NCBI GenBank assembly: GCA_002436105.1 | Contig: DIXU01000006.1 | Location: 82,729-146,728 of the forward strand | Source: Candidatus Aminicenantes bacterium UBA6072 | GTDB taxonomy: Bacteria; Acidobacteriota; Aminicenantia; UBA2199 | Direction: 5' to 3' | DNA: 64,000 bases | In this document: piece by piece, positions 30,609 to 38,187 of the stretch | Numbering within the stretch: the stretch's first letter is position 1 | Layout: every line of letters starts with the position of its first letter | Notes under the pieces: generated by a model | The model's database searches: none | Told to the model about the DNA's origin: nothing | Seen by the model: the letters and a program-made list of their open reading frames with translations, nothing else | Made by a program: the position numbers and the translations under genes

Positions 30609-31907
30609 TCATTTTGAAGATTCCTGTCGCCATTCCGCCATTATTTGCTTGAACGCATCACGAATCCTTTTGTCCCGGGTCATTCCGATCGCAGTCAATA
30701 TTTCCGCTTCGCCTTCCCTTCGCCTGCCGTTTGTCCACAAAAGCCGAGCGTGGAGGCCGCGCCATTCACCGCTCGCTGACCCGTCCGCCGGGAAGGTTTG
30801 TTCTACCCATTCCAACGCCTGCGCCAGGTGAACATCATACATCAGACAACTACCGGCAAGTTCTGCTAGGCGATCCGGATTCCCTTGGGCCTCGGCATGC
30901 AATCGATCGAGTAGGACCTTACCCTCGCCGCGCCGCCCGGATCTCATCAAATAGTGGGCCTTGAGCACAGAGATTCCAAGCGGATCGAAGTTATTTCCCG
31001 CCTCGATTTTCGATAAGCAATCCAGGGCAAGCACCCAGTTTCCGATGCCGGCAGCCAAGCGCGCCTGGAATAACCATGCGGGCTCTTTTTGCAGGAAGAT
31101 CCCCGATGCCAGGCCCTTCTCGATAAGGTCAAGACCTTTCACCGATTGCCCGGTCATGAGATAATGATGGACCAGGTTGAAATAGACCCTTTCCATTTCC
31201 TCAAAGCCGGGAAACAGGGCTGCAATTTTTTCGAAATATTGGGCCGCTGTGGCGGAATCCTTCGCAGCCAGGGCGATATACCCGAGTTGATAAAGAGCGT
31301 TGACAATGGTTTTCGGGTCCTTGGCGATCGGCAGCAATTTTTTAAGGATCGGCTCGGCGTCTGTGAACTGGCCCATGTCAAAGTAAAATCTCGCCAGGGC
31401 CATGGCGTTCTTTCCGTCGCCTGGATCCTGGCCATATTTTTTCTTCAACTGGCTGAGCGGGCCTGCACCGCGTAGTGAAGCGTCGAGTTTAGCAATGAGA
31501 TCCTCTGGCTCCAGGTAGCCGAGAAGGATATCTACTACGCTCCCATCCTTGCCCAGAAGCAGGATGGTTGGAAAAGCCCCGACTTTGTAGAATTCCCTCC
31601 ACTCATCCCCCGGGCTTTTTTCTATGTCGACGAGATATGGCAGGCAGCGGTTCTCGACGGCTTTCTTGACCCGTTTATTCCGAAAGGTCGTTTGCTCCAT
31701 TTTTTTGCAGACGCCACACCATTCGGCTGTGAAAAACAAAAAGCCGGTCTTCTGGGCTTCCTTCAGACGGGAATGCATCTGGGCCCGATTTTGGGGCGGA
31801 GGCTGAAAGGAGATCTCGCTGGGCTTTTCATCACACGGCATAATTTTCGGGAACAGGAGCGCACAAAGAAAACACAGGAACGTGAAAACACTACGACCGC
31901 TTTTCAT
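30609..31907 (-). CDS. Secreted thioredoxin-domain protein with TPR repeats
   Basis: A 432-residue protein with a signal peptide (MKSGRSVFTFLCFLCALLFP). A thioredoxin-like domain (about residues 45-145) holds FFTAEWCGVCKKME, giving a CxxC site, and the cis-Pro segment VGAFPTILLLGKDG. From about residue 155 the protein is helical with TPR-like repeats (NALYQLGYIALAAKDSATAA). It resembles periplasmic disulfide reductases such as DsbD C-terminal or TlpA-like domains with a helical scaffold. It lies 28 bases after the MFS gene. Base composition is lower in G+C than its neighbours. Confidence 0.8.
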   Translation of the reverse strand: MKSGRSVFTFLCFLCALLFPKIMPCDEKPSEISFQPPPQNRAQMHSRLKEAQKTGFLFFTAEWCGVCKKMEQTTFRNKRVKKAVENRCLPYLVDIEKSPGDEWREFYKVGAFPTILLLGKDGSVVDILLGYLEPEDLIAKLDASLRGAGPLSQLKKKYGQDPGDGKNAMALARFYFDMGQFTDAEPILKKLLPIAKDPKTIVNALYQLGYIALAAKDSATAAQYFEKIAALFPGFEEMERVYFNLVHHYLMTGQSVKGLDLIEKGLASGIFLQKEPAWLFQARLAAGIGNWVLALDCLSKIEAGNNFDPLGISVLKAHYLMRSGRRGEGKVLLDRLHAEAQGNPDRLAELAGSCLMYDVHLAQALEWVEQTFPADGSASGEWRGLHARLLWTNGRRREGEAEILTAIGMTRDKRIRDAFKQIMAEWRQESSK

Positions 31908-31935
31908 GATTCATCCCCAAAACGATACTCCCCGG

Positions 31936-33249
31936 TTAAAGCCCCTTTTTCTGCATCAGCTCGCGGTTGCGCGCCGGCGTCTGGTGCCAGAGGGTCAGCA
32001 TCAAGACGGCGCCGATCACCGAGAAGGGGATGATCAGGTAGACCCATGCCCCCCAGCCGAAGCGGTCGAGGAAGTAGCCCATGCCGAAGCCGGTCAGGCC
32101 GCTGGCCAGGTACTGCACGCCATCGAGCAGGCCGGTGACGGTGGCCGCCCCCTTGGTGCCGCCGAAGTCCATCGAGGCGGTGCCGGAAAGCATGCCGTGC
32201 ACGCCGAAGATCCACATGCAGCAGAAGCCGATCATGAAGGCGGCGATCCAGGGTACACCCACGTGGCCCAGGACGAGCAGCGAGAAAATCTGGCCGACGT
32301 AGAAGATGAAGGCTACCGGCGGCCGCCGCGACTGGAAGAGGCGGTCCGACATGTAGCCGCAGAGCAGGCCGCCGACGATGCCGCCGGCGGTGATGCCAAG
32401 CGATGCCAGCTGGTGCAGCCCCGAGCCGGGGGCAATGCCGTGGATTTCCTTCAGGAACGGCGTGAACCAGAGCATCAGTCCCTGGCGCACGAAGCCGGTG
32501 CAGAACTCGGCGGCCATCAGCGTCAGGATCACCGGGTTCTGGAAGGCGCGCCGCAGCACGTAGGTGAAGCCGATCTTGACGTCGTCGCCGATGTGGCAGG
32601 TGGCGTCGTCGGTGTTGATCCTGGGGAAACCCGCCTGCTCGGGCTTGTCCTTGACCAGGAAAAAGTCGATCAACACCATCAGCAGGATCAGCGCCGACGG
32701 CACGATGAAGACCCACTGCCAGCCGAAATGGGCCAGGATCCAGCCGCCGAAGCCCATGGCCAGGAAGTAGCCGCTGGAGATCATGATGCCGAAGATGCCG
32801 CCGAAGACGCCGCGCTCCTTGACGTGGAACCAGGGGGCGTTCACCTTGACCACCGACAGGGCGCCGAAGCTCTGGAAGTACTGGTTGACGGCGTAGAGCA
32901 GCGACATGCCGACCACGATCTTGGTCTGCCAGCCGGCCAGGAACAGGCCGCCGATGACCAGGTTGAACAGCGCCGTGCCGATACCGCCGAAGATGATGGC
33001 CTTCTTGCCGCCGAAGCGGTCGGCCAGCGGGCCGTTGAGGATGACGCTCAGGGCATAGGTCCAGAAGCCGGCGGTGGCGATGGTGCCGAACTCGGCCTTG
33101 GAGAGGTCGAAGGTCTTCATGATGTCGCTGGAGGCGACGTTGAGGTTGTAGCGCCCCATGTAGAAGGTGGCGTAGGTCAGCCCCAGCGGGAACCAGTTCA
33201 TGAAGCGCCGGCGGCGGTAGGCTGGCGAATGGTTCATCGGGTTGCTCAT
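31936..33249 (-). CDS. OPA-family MFS transporter (GlpT/UhpT-like)
   Basis: The start is at 33249 (MSNPMNHSPAYRRRRFMNWF), overlapping the P-loop gene stop as ATGA. The 437-residue product has twelve transmembrane helices and the features of organophosphate:phosphate antiporters: TYATFYMGRYNLNVASSDIM in helix 1, GPLADRFGGKKAI after helix 2, and LADRFGG/MSDRLFQ loops. The pattern matches sugar-phosphate or glycerol-3-phosphate antiporters; the exact substrate is unknown. An operon with a P-loop protein and a thioredoxin/TPR protein is unusual for this family. Confidence 0.82.
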   Translation of the reverse strand: MSNPMNHSPAYRRRRFMNWFPLGLTYATFYMGRYNLNVASSDIMKTFDLSKAEFGTIATAGFWTYALSVILNGPLADRFGGKKAIIFGGIGTALFNLVIGGLFLAGWQTKIVVGMSLLYAVNQYFQSFGALSVVKVNAPWFHVKERGVFGGIFGIMISSGYFLAMGFGGWILAHFGWQWVFIVPSALILLMVLIDFFLVKDKPEQAGFPRINTDDATCHIGDDVKIGFTYVLRRAFQNPVILTLMAAEFCTGFVRQGLMLWFTPFLKEIHGIAPGSGLHQLASLGITAGGIVGGLLCGYMSDRLFQSRRPPVAFIFYVGQIFSLLVLGHVGVPWIAAFMIGFCCMWIFGVHGMLSGTASMDFGGTKGAATVTGLLDGVQYLASGLTGFGMGYFLDRFGWGAWVYLIIPFSVIGAVLMLTLWHQTPARNRELMQKKGL

Positions 33250-34001
33250 TTCGCCACCCCGCGCCAGGCGGACCACAGCTTGTTCAGGACGTCCTCGAGG
33301 TGGGCGCCGAGCACCTCGGGTTGGTCGGTCTTCTCGGGCATGTTGTCGAACACGGCGTAGGGGACCCTGCGGTCGCCGGCGGGCAGGTACTTCGGGTCAA
33401 CGGCGAACTCGTCCCAGTCCGATTCCTTGTAGAGCATCTCGATCTTCTTGTCCTCCAGGGCGTGCTGCAGGATGGAGTCGGGGCGGTCGGGGTTGTAGCG
33501 CCGGCGGTTCTTGCGCAGCGACTCGGGCCAGTCGACCTTGATGTACATGGCGGCGGCATGGTCCAGCACCTGCGGCGACAGGTGGGTGAACGCCTCGCGG
33601 AAGCCGCCGTGCTCCTTGCCGCGGGCGAACTCGATGAACAGGGTCTTCCGATCGTGGAAGGCGAGGTCGTTGCGCAGGATCTTGGAGTAGGACAGGTTGA
33701 GTTTCTTGATCAGGAAGTTCCAGAACCACTTGTTCTTGAAGACGTAGCCGGGATAGGTCTTGCCCTCGTAGGTGAACTCCCTGTCGGTGATCAGGCGCGG
33801 CTGGCCCATCTCCTCCATCAGGTCGTCGTCCTCGAAGCGCTCCCAGAGGATGGGGAAATCGTCGATCTCCTGGAACTCGCCGATATGGAAGCGCCGGATC
33901 CGTTCTTTCAATGGTATTTTTTTTAAATAATCGATGACCTCGGACTTGCCGGCGGCCGGCCGGCCGATGAGGATGATAACGTCGAACGTGTTCTTGTCCA
34001 T
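33246..34001 (-). CDS. P-loop NTPase/kinase-like protein, function unknown
   Basis: The start at 34001 (MDKNTFDVIILIGRPAAGKS) is chosen because GGAGGT lies seven bases upstream. The 251-residue protein has a Walker A motif IGRPAAGKSE at about 12-20, with an opening like nucleoside or adenylate kinases. Downstream are several acidic and aromatic stretches (FEDDDLMEEMGQPRLITDRE; FARGKEHGGFREAF) and RKNRRRYNPDRPDSIL, possibly a lid or substrate region. I do not recognise a named family. It is the first gene of the operon with the OPA transporter. Confidence 0.7.
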   Translation of the reverse strand: MDKNTFDVIILIGRPAAGKSEVIDYLKKIPLKERIRRFHIGEFQEIDDFPILWERFEDDDLMEEMGQPRLITDREFTYEGKTYPGYVFKNKWFWNFLIKKLNLSYSKILRNDLAFHDRKTLFIEFARGKEHGGFREAFTHLSPQVLDHAAAMYIKVDWPESLRKNRRRYNPDRPDSILQHALEDKKIEMLYKESDWDEFAVDPKYLPAGDRRVPYAVFDNMPEKTDQPEVLGAHLEDVLNKLWSAWRGVAK

Positions 34002-34044
34002 GTCTTGCACCTCCAGCGGAACCTTGGATCAGCCGTGAATCTGT

Positions 34045-34072
34045 ATTATATGAATGGGAACATTTTTTGCAA
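34045..34072 (-). promoter_or_regulatory. Promoter of the P-loop/OPA transporter/thioredoxin operon
   Basis: On the minus strand, TTGCAA (34072-34067) and a perfect TATAAT (34050-34045) are 16 bases apart. The leader of about 37 bases contains GGAGGT before ATG 34001. Confidence 0.6.
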
Positions 34073-34109
34073 ATCTATAATCACCGCTGTTGAAAGAATG
34101 ATCTGACCT

Positions 34110-34272
34110 TAGTGACGAGTGACAAGTGACAAGTGACGAGGGAACCGCAAGGAGCAAACGGCATGACAATCAAACATGGACATGAATGAAGAAAACCGAA
34201 CCAGGCGGTCGCCCCAAATCGATTGATCTGCTTTTCTCTTTCTCGTCACTCGTGACTCGTCACGTGTCACTT
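34110..34272. repeat. GTGACAAGTGACGAG word repeats reaching the rmuC stop codon
   Basis: AGTGACGAGTGACAAGTGAC (34111-34130) continues to GAGGG. A facing set, CGTCACTCGTGACTCGTCAC (34244-34263) with GTGTCAC, forms the opposite arm. The TGA and the last residues (SDT) of RmuC are encoded in the second arm. The two arms are complementary and could pair across about 110 bases. Confidence 0.75.
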
Positions 34273-35399
34273 TCTTCGAGGCCGGGGAGCTTGTCTCCCG
34301 GAACAGCCAGTTCGCCGCGGGCTCCGGTAAAGTCGGCCAGGCGGTCCTGGAACTTCTCGGCCTTCCTGGCCGTCTCCTCGTACTTGCTGCCGGCCAGGCC
34401 CAGGTGCTTGCCCAGCAGGCGGAAGTCGTCGTGGAACTGGGCGAAGCCCTGCTGGACCTTGACCAGGTCCTTGAGGATCTGCCGCGTGCGCTGCTCGATG
34501 CGCAGCCCCTTGAGGCCGAAGGCGATGGCCATCAGGTAGGCGTAGAAGCTGTTGGGCGAGACCGGGATGACGTGCTTCTCCACGGCGTAGTTGAAGATGC
34601 CGTAGTTCCTGCCGTCCAGGCCGTCGCTGATCACGGCCTCGTAGAAGACGTTCTCGGCCGGGATGTAGATCAGGGCGAAGTCGTAGGTGCCGCATTCGGG
34701 GCGGATGTACTTCTCGGCGATCTCGTCGACGCGCAGCTTGAAGCTCTTGACGAATTCCTTCCTGTGCTTCTTGCGGTTCTCGTCGTCGCCGGCATCGAAC
34801 AGGCGCACGAAGCTCTCCAGCGGGAACTTGGCGTCGACCGGTATCAGGCGCTCGCCCAGGGTGATGACGGCGTCGACCTTGGCCCCGTCGGGAAAGGCGT
34901 GCTGCAGGGTGAAATTGCCGGCCGGCAGCACCTGGCGCAGCAGGTCCTCCAGCATGTATTCGCCCAGGTTGCCGCGCAGCTTGGGCGCGCGCAGGATGTC
35001 CTGCAGCGAGGAGATGTCCCTGCCGATGGCCTTCATCTGGTTGGTCGACTCCTCGAGCACGCCCAGCTTTTTCTGGATCTCGCCGACCACCGTGCCGGTC
35101 TGCCCCAGCTGGCTGGCGATGGTGCCCTGGGTCTTGCTCAGGTTGTCATTGACCGTGCGCATGATCTCGTTGAGCTGCCCCGACATCCCCTCCTGCGTGC
35201 GGCGCAGCATGTCGGTCTGCTGGAACAGCGACTGGCGCTGGGCCTCGGCCTGGGATGTGCGCAGATCCTGCAGCTGGTTCTTCAGGTCGATGACCTGCTG
35301 GCTGAGGCCGGTATCGCGCGGCCGCAGCTGCAGCACCAGCACGGCCAGCAGCAGCGCGACGGCGACGGCCAGCAGGACGATCAGCAGGACGGTTTCCAT
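34260..35399 (-). CDS. rmuC: RmuC-family DNA recombination protein
   Basis: The start at 35399 (METVLLIVLLAVAVALLLAV) gives a 379-residue protein. It has an N-terminal transmembrane anchor, a coiled coil (about 30-110; LSQQVIDLKNQLQDLRTSQA), then the RmuC nuclease-like domain: RGNLGEYMLEDLLRQVLP, FPDGAKVDAVITLGERLIPV with DAKFPLESF, and TYDFALIYIPAENVFYEAVI. RmuC limits inversions at short inverted repeats in E. coli, notable in a genome rich in inverted word repeats. The last residues and stop codon lie in an intergenic repeat. Confidence 0.9.
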   Translation of the reverse strand: METVLLIVLLAVAVALLLAVLVLQLRPRDTGLSQQVIDLKNQLQDLRTSQAEAQRQSLFQQTDMLRRTQEGMSGQLNEIMRTVNDNLSKTQGTIASQLGQTGTVVGEIQKKLGVLEESTNQMKAIGRDISSLQDILRAPKLRGNLGEYMLEDLLRQVLPAGNFTLQHAFPDGAKVDAVITLGERLIPVDAKFPLESFVRLFDAGDDENRKKHRKEFVKSFKLRVDEIAEKYIRPECGTYDFALIYIPAENVFYEAVISDGLDGRNYGIFNYAVEKHVIPVSPNSFYAYLMAIAFGLKGLRIEQRTRQILKDLVKVQQGFAQFHDDFRLLGKHLGLAGSKYEETARKAEKFQDRLADFTGARGELAVPGDKLPGLEESDT

Positions 35400-35900
35400 A
35401 TGCCTGAACGATAACAGAGGGGCGCGGAAATAGCAACTGCAGTCAATAAGCAAAAGTGTCAGTGATAGTGTTAGAGTTAGCAGGAGGCCTGACAGGTCTT
35501 AGTGGTAGTGATAGTGGTAGTGGTAGTCGAAGATCGGAGCTATTCTTGTTCTTTCTCATCACGCATAACGCATTACGCATAACGAGAGAACAGAAGCCAT
35601 CGGTTTACGGTTGATGGGAAGAGAAGAAGCAATCGTAAGACTTAAATTCCAAATCCCAAGCACCAAATTCCAAATAAATCCCAAATTCCAATTTCCAAAT
35701 TCCCAAACGAAAGCCCCTTGCAAGTGTCAGTGTCAGCCAGAGCCTTGCCAAGCAAAAGTGTTAGTGTTAGCAGGAAGCCTGACAGGTCTTAGTGGTAGTG
35801 ATAGTGGTAGTGGTAGTCGAAGATCGGAGCTATTCTTGTTCTTTCTCATCACGCATCACGCATCACGCATAACGTATTCCGCATCATGAAGCTTCTTTGA
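35400..35900. repeat. Intergenic mosaic of short-word repeats (copy 4), with a 90-base direct duplication
   Basis: Bases 35477-35566 and 35767-35856 (offset 290) are identical except one base. Each contains GACAGGTCTTAGTGGTAGTG and GAAGATCGGAGCTATTCTTG. Between them, CGGTTTACGGTTGATGGGAA, then the exact inverted copy of 9101-9129 (35622-35650), AATTCCAAA words, and AAGTGTCAGTGTCAGCC appear. This is the 9.0-9.2 kb block order read in reverse. The gap ends with CACGCATCACGCATCACGCA. No gene is seen. Confidence 0.88.
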
Positions 35901-35901
35901 T

Positions 35902-35930
35902 TTGACTTGCAGCGGCGACATTTCTATACT
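35902..35930 (+). promoter_or_regulatory. Promoter of the LiaF-like gene
   Basis: TTGACT (35902-35907) and TATACT (35925-35930) are 17 bases apart, immediately after the repeat block. The leader of about 25 bases holds GGAGGG before ATG 35961. Confidence 0.7.
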
Positions 35931-35960
35931 GGCCGTGTCCTTTTTTCAGTGGAGGGAATC

Positions 35961-36665
35961 ATGAGCGAGAACAAGAAGCTGCCCGCCGGCACGATCCTGC
36001 TGGGCATCGTCCTGATCGGCGCCGGCGCCCTGGTGCTGCTGGCCAACCTGAACGTTTTTTCGTTCCGCTTCCATATCGGCGACTGGTGGCCGCTCATCCT
36101 GATCGTCCTCGGCGCGGTCCACCTGCTGGACAGCCGCAACCTCTTCGACTTCTCGGGCCTGTTCCTGCTCCTGCTGGGCGGCATCTTCCTGGCGGCCGAG
36201 CTCGATGTCATGCCTTGGGGCGACATCTGGCGCTGGTGGCCGGCGGTGCTCATCCTGCTCGGCGTCTCCATCCTCCTGCGCGGCAAGCCGGCCATGCTGC
36301 CGGGCAGCGCGCGCGGCAGCGCCCCCCGAGACGAGGCCAGCCTGCACGTGAACAACATCCTCGCCGGCAGCGACCGCCGCGTCACCAGCCGGGAGTTCAA
36401 GGGCGGCGACATTTCCAACATCCTCGGCGGCGTGGAGATCGACCTGCTGGAGGCCAGGCTGGCACCCGGCGACTGGCTGCTCACCGTCTCCTCGGTCCTG
36501 GGCGGCGTCGAAATCCGCCTGCCGCGCGACTGGCGCATCGAGGTGCAGCCGACCACCATGCTGGGCGGCGTCGACGACCATACGCGCCAGCAACCCGACG
36601 CCGCAGGCGGCAAGCTGGTGATCAAGGCATCGGCCCTGCTGGGCGGAGTCGAGATCAAAAACTAG
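35961..36665 (+). CDS. LiaF-like membrane protein (cell-envelope stress family)
   Basis: The start at 35961 (MSENKKLPAGTILLGIVLIG) follows GGAGGG. The 234-residue product has four transmembrane segments in the N-terminal half (two LiaI/LiaF-like hairpins with WWPLILIVLGAVHLL and WWPAVLILLGVSILL). A C-terminal beta-helix-like domain has repeated ILGGVEIDL, VLGGVEIRLP, MLGGVDDHT and LLGGVEIKN strands. This is the DUF2154/LiaF arrangement; LiaF modulates an envelope-stress two-component system in Firmicutes. No histidine kinase or regulator is adjacent, so the role here is open. Confidence 0.8.
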   Translation: MSENKKLPAGTILLGIVLIGAGALVLLANLNVFSFRFHIGDWWPLILIVLGAVHLLDSRNLFDFSGLFLLLLGGIFLAAELDVMPWGDIWRWWPAVLILLGVSILLRGKPAMLPGSARGSAPRDEASLHVNNILAGSDRRVTSREFKGGDISNILGGVEIDLLEARLAPGDWLLTVSSVLGGVEIRLPRDWRIEVQPTTMLGGVDDHTRQQPDAAGGKLVIKASALLGGVEIKN

Positions 36666-36826
36666 AAGAGAGGTTCGAAGTTCGACGTTCTAAAACACTT
36701 GTTGAAGAGTTAAAGGGTTCATGGGTTTAAGTGTTCAGAGGCAGCGATTGTTCAGACTCTTCGCCTGAACGCTTCAACCCTTCAACTCATGAACTCTTGA
36801 ACGGCGTCTCTTCTTTTATATCGAAC
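36666..36826. repeat. Imperfect inverted repeat of GTTCAAG/GAGTTGAAGGG words
   Basis: TGTTGAAGAGTTAAAGGGTT followed by CATGGGTTTAAGTGTTCAG (36700-36739) faces CTGAACGCTTCAACCCTTCA followed by ACTCATGAACTCTTGAACG (36764-36802). The arms of about 39 bases are separated by about 24 bases. They lie between the convergent LiaF-like and dipeptidase genes, so the hairpin could help end transcription, though it lacks a T-run. Confidence 0.75.
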
Positions 36827-38083
36827 TTATTTCTTCTGCGCCAGGTCGATCACCTGCTGCATCACCCTCATGGCATTGCCGCCCCAGATCTTCCCGACCT
36901 GCTCCTCGGTGTAGCCGCGGCGCGCCAGCTCGATGGTGATGTTCCTCAGCTCGGTGACATCCCGGCAGTCGGCCAGGCCGCCGCCGCCGTCGAAGTCGGT
37001 GCCGATGCCCACGTGGTCGATGCCGATGAGCCTGACGATATGGTCGATGTGGTCGACGGCGTCCCTGACGTAGACCGGCGGCTGCGGGAAACGGGCCTGG
37101 ATGGCGTCGTACTCCGCCTCCAGCTTGTCGCGCGCGGCCTTGTCCTTGATGCCTCCCCAGCCGCCGTAGGTCTCGTCGACCTTCTTGAAAAGCTCGGCGA
37201 ACGCCTGCTCGCGCTTCGGGTTGGGCGGCGGCATCTTGACGTAGTCGTCCAGGATGCACAGCTGGATGACGCCGCCGTTCTTCTTCAGCGCCCGCAGCAT
37301 GTCGTCGCTCAGGTTGCGCGGATGGTCGGACAGGGCGCGGGCGCAGGAGTGCGAGGCGATCACCGGCGCCCGGGTCAGGGCCAGCACGTCGTGAAAGGAA
37401 CGGTCGGAGACGTGCGAGACGTCGATCATGACGCCCAGGTCGTTCAAGCGCCACAGCACTTGCTTCCCCCACTCGCTCAGGCCGCGGTCCTCGGGATCGC
37501 GGCGGTCGGTCGAGGAGTCGCAGATGTCGTTGTCGGAGGTGTGGGCCAGGGTGACGTAACGCACGCCGCGCCGGTAGAAGTAATCGATCAGGCCCGGGTC
37601 GCGCCCGATGGGATAACCGTTCTCCATGCCGATGAAAATGGCGCGCTTGCCCTCTTTTTCCAGGCGCCGGGCGTCGGCGGGGGTCAGGGCCCGGCCGCAA
37701 AGGGCGGGGTATTTTTCGTACATCGCGTCCATGGCGTCCAGGATGGTGGCGGCTTTCTCCTTCGCCCGCGCATGACCCTCCGGGGTGCGCGGACCCTGGC
37801 CGACGAAGACGGCGAAGAACGAGGCGTCGAGCCCGCCCTCCTTCATGCGCGGCAGGTCCTGGCAGCCGCTGCCGCGCTCGCCGGTCTTGTGGTATTGGCC
37901 GATATCCCAGCCTTTTTCGAGGAGCTTGAATGGAGTATCGCAATGGGTGTCGACGGTGAGCGCCCGCTCATGCCAGAGCGGGGCCTGCGCCTCCGCCCCG
38001 GTTTGGGCAAAGGCCGGGGCCATGGCGCATGCCAGCAGCGCCGCAAGGAACAGAACCTGGGCGGAAAAAGACGTGATCTTCAT
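36827..38083 (-). CDS. Exported M19 membrane-type dipeptidase
   Basis: The start at 38083 (MKITSFSAQVLFLAALLACA) follows GAGGTGC. The 418-residue protein has a signal peptide (to about 27) and the renal-dipeptidase zinc motifs: TVDTHCDTP, FIGMENGYPIGRDPGL, VRYVTLAHTSDNDICDS, VMIDVSHVSDRSFHD, VIASHSCARAL and HVGIGTDFDGGGGL. It hydrolyses dipeptides, often with a C-terminal D-residue. Being exported, it probably serves peptide scavenging. It is divergent from serS with about 100 bases between starts. A TATAAG lies upstream, but no matching -35 is clear. Confidence 0.92.
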   Translation of the reverse strand: MKITSFSAQVLFLAALLACAMAPAFAQTGAEAQAPLWHERALTVDTHCDTPFKLLEKGWDIGQYHKTGERGSGCQDLPRMKEGGLDASFFAVFVGQGPRTPEGHARAKEKAATILDAMDAMYEKYPALCGRALTPADARRLEKEGKRAIFIGMENGYPIGRDPGLIDYFYRRGVRYVTLAHTSDNDICDSSTDRRDPEDRGLSEWGKQVLWRLNDLGVMIDVSHVSDRSFHDVLALTRAPVIASHSCARALSDHPRNLSDDMLRALKKNGGVIQLCILDDYVKMPPPNPKREQAFAELFKKVDETYGGWGGIKDKAARDKLEAEYDAIQARFPQPPVYVRDAVDHIDHIVRLIGIDHVGIGTDFDGGGGLADCRDVTELRNITIELARRGYTEEQVGKIWGGNAMRVMQQVIDLAQKK

Positions 38084-38151
38084 GGTGCACCTCAGGCGCT
38101 TATACTGAAAAAGAACGTCTTTGGTTTGCTTTTCCGGCGGCAAAAGGTGTT

Positions 38152-38180
38152 TTGCGCAAAAAAAGCCGTTGTGCTATAAT
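38152..38180 (+). promoter_or_regulatory. Extended -10 promoter of serS and the pilus/secretion operon (leaderless)
   Basis: TTGCGC (38152-38157) and TATAAT (38175-38180) are 17 bases apart, and TGC precedes the -10 (extended -10). The -10 ends seven bases before the serS ATG, so the transcript should start at or next to the start codon. Confidence 0.7.
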
Positions 38181-38187
38181 TTTTGCC

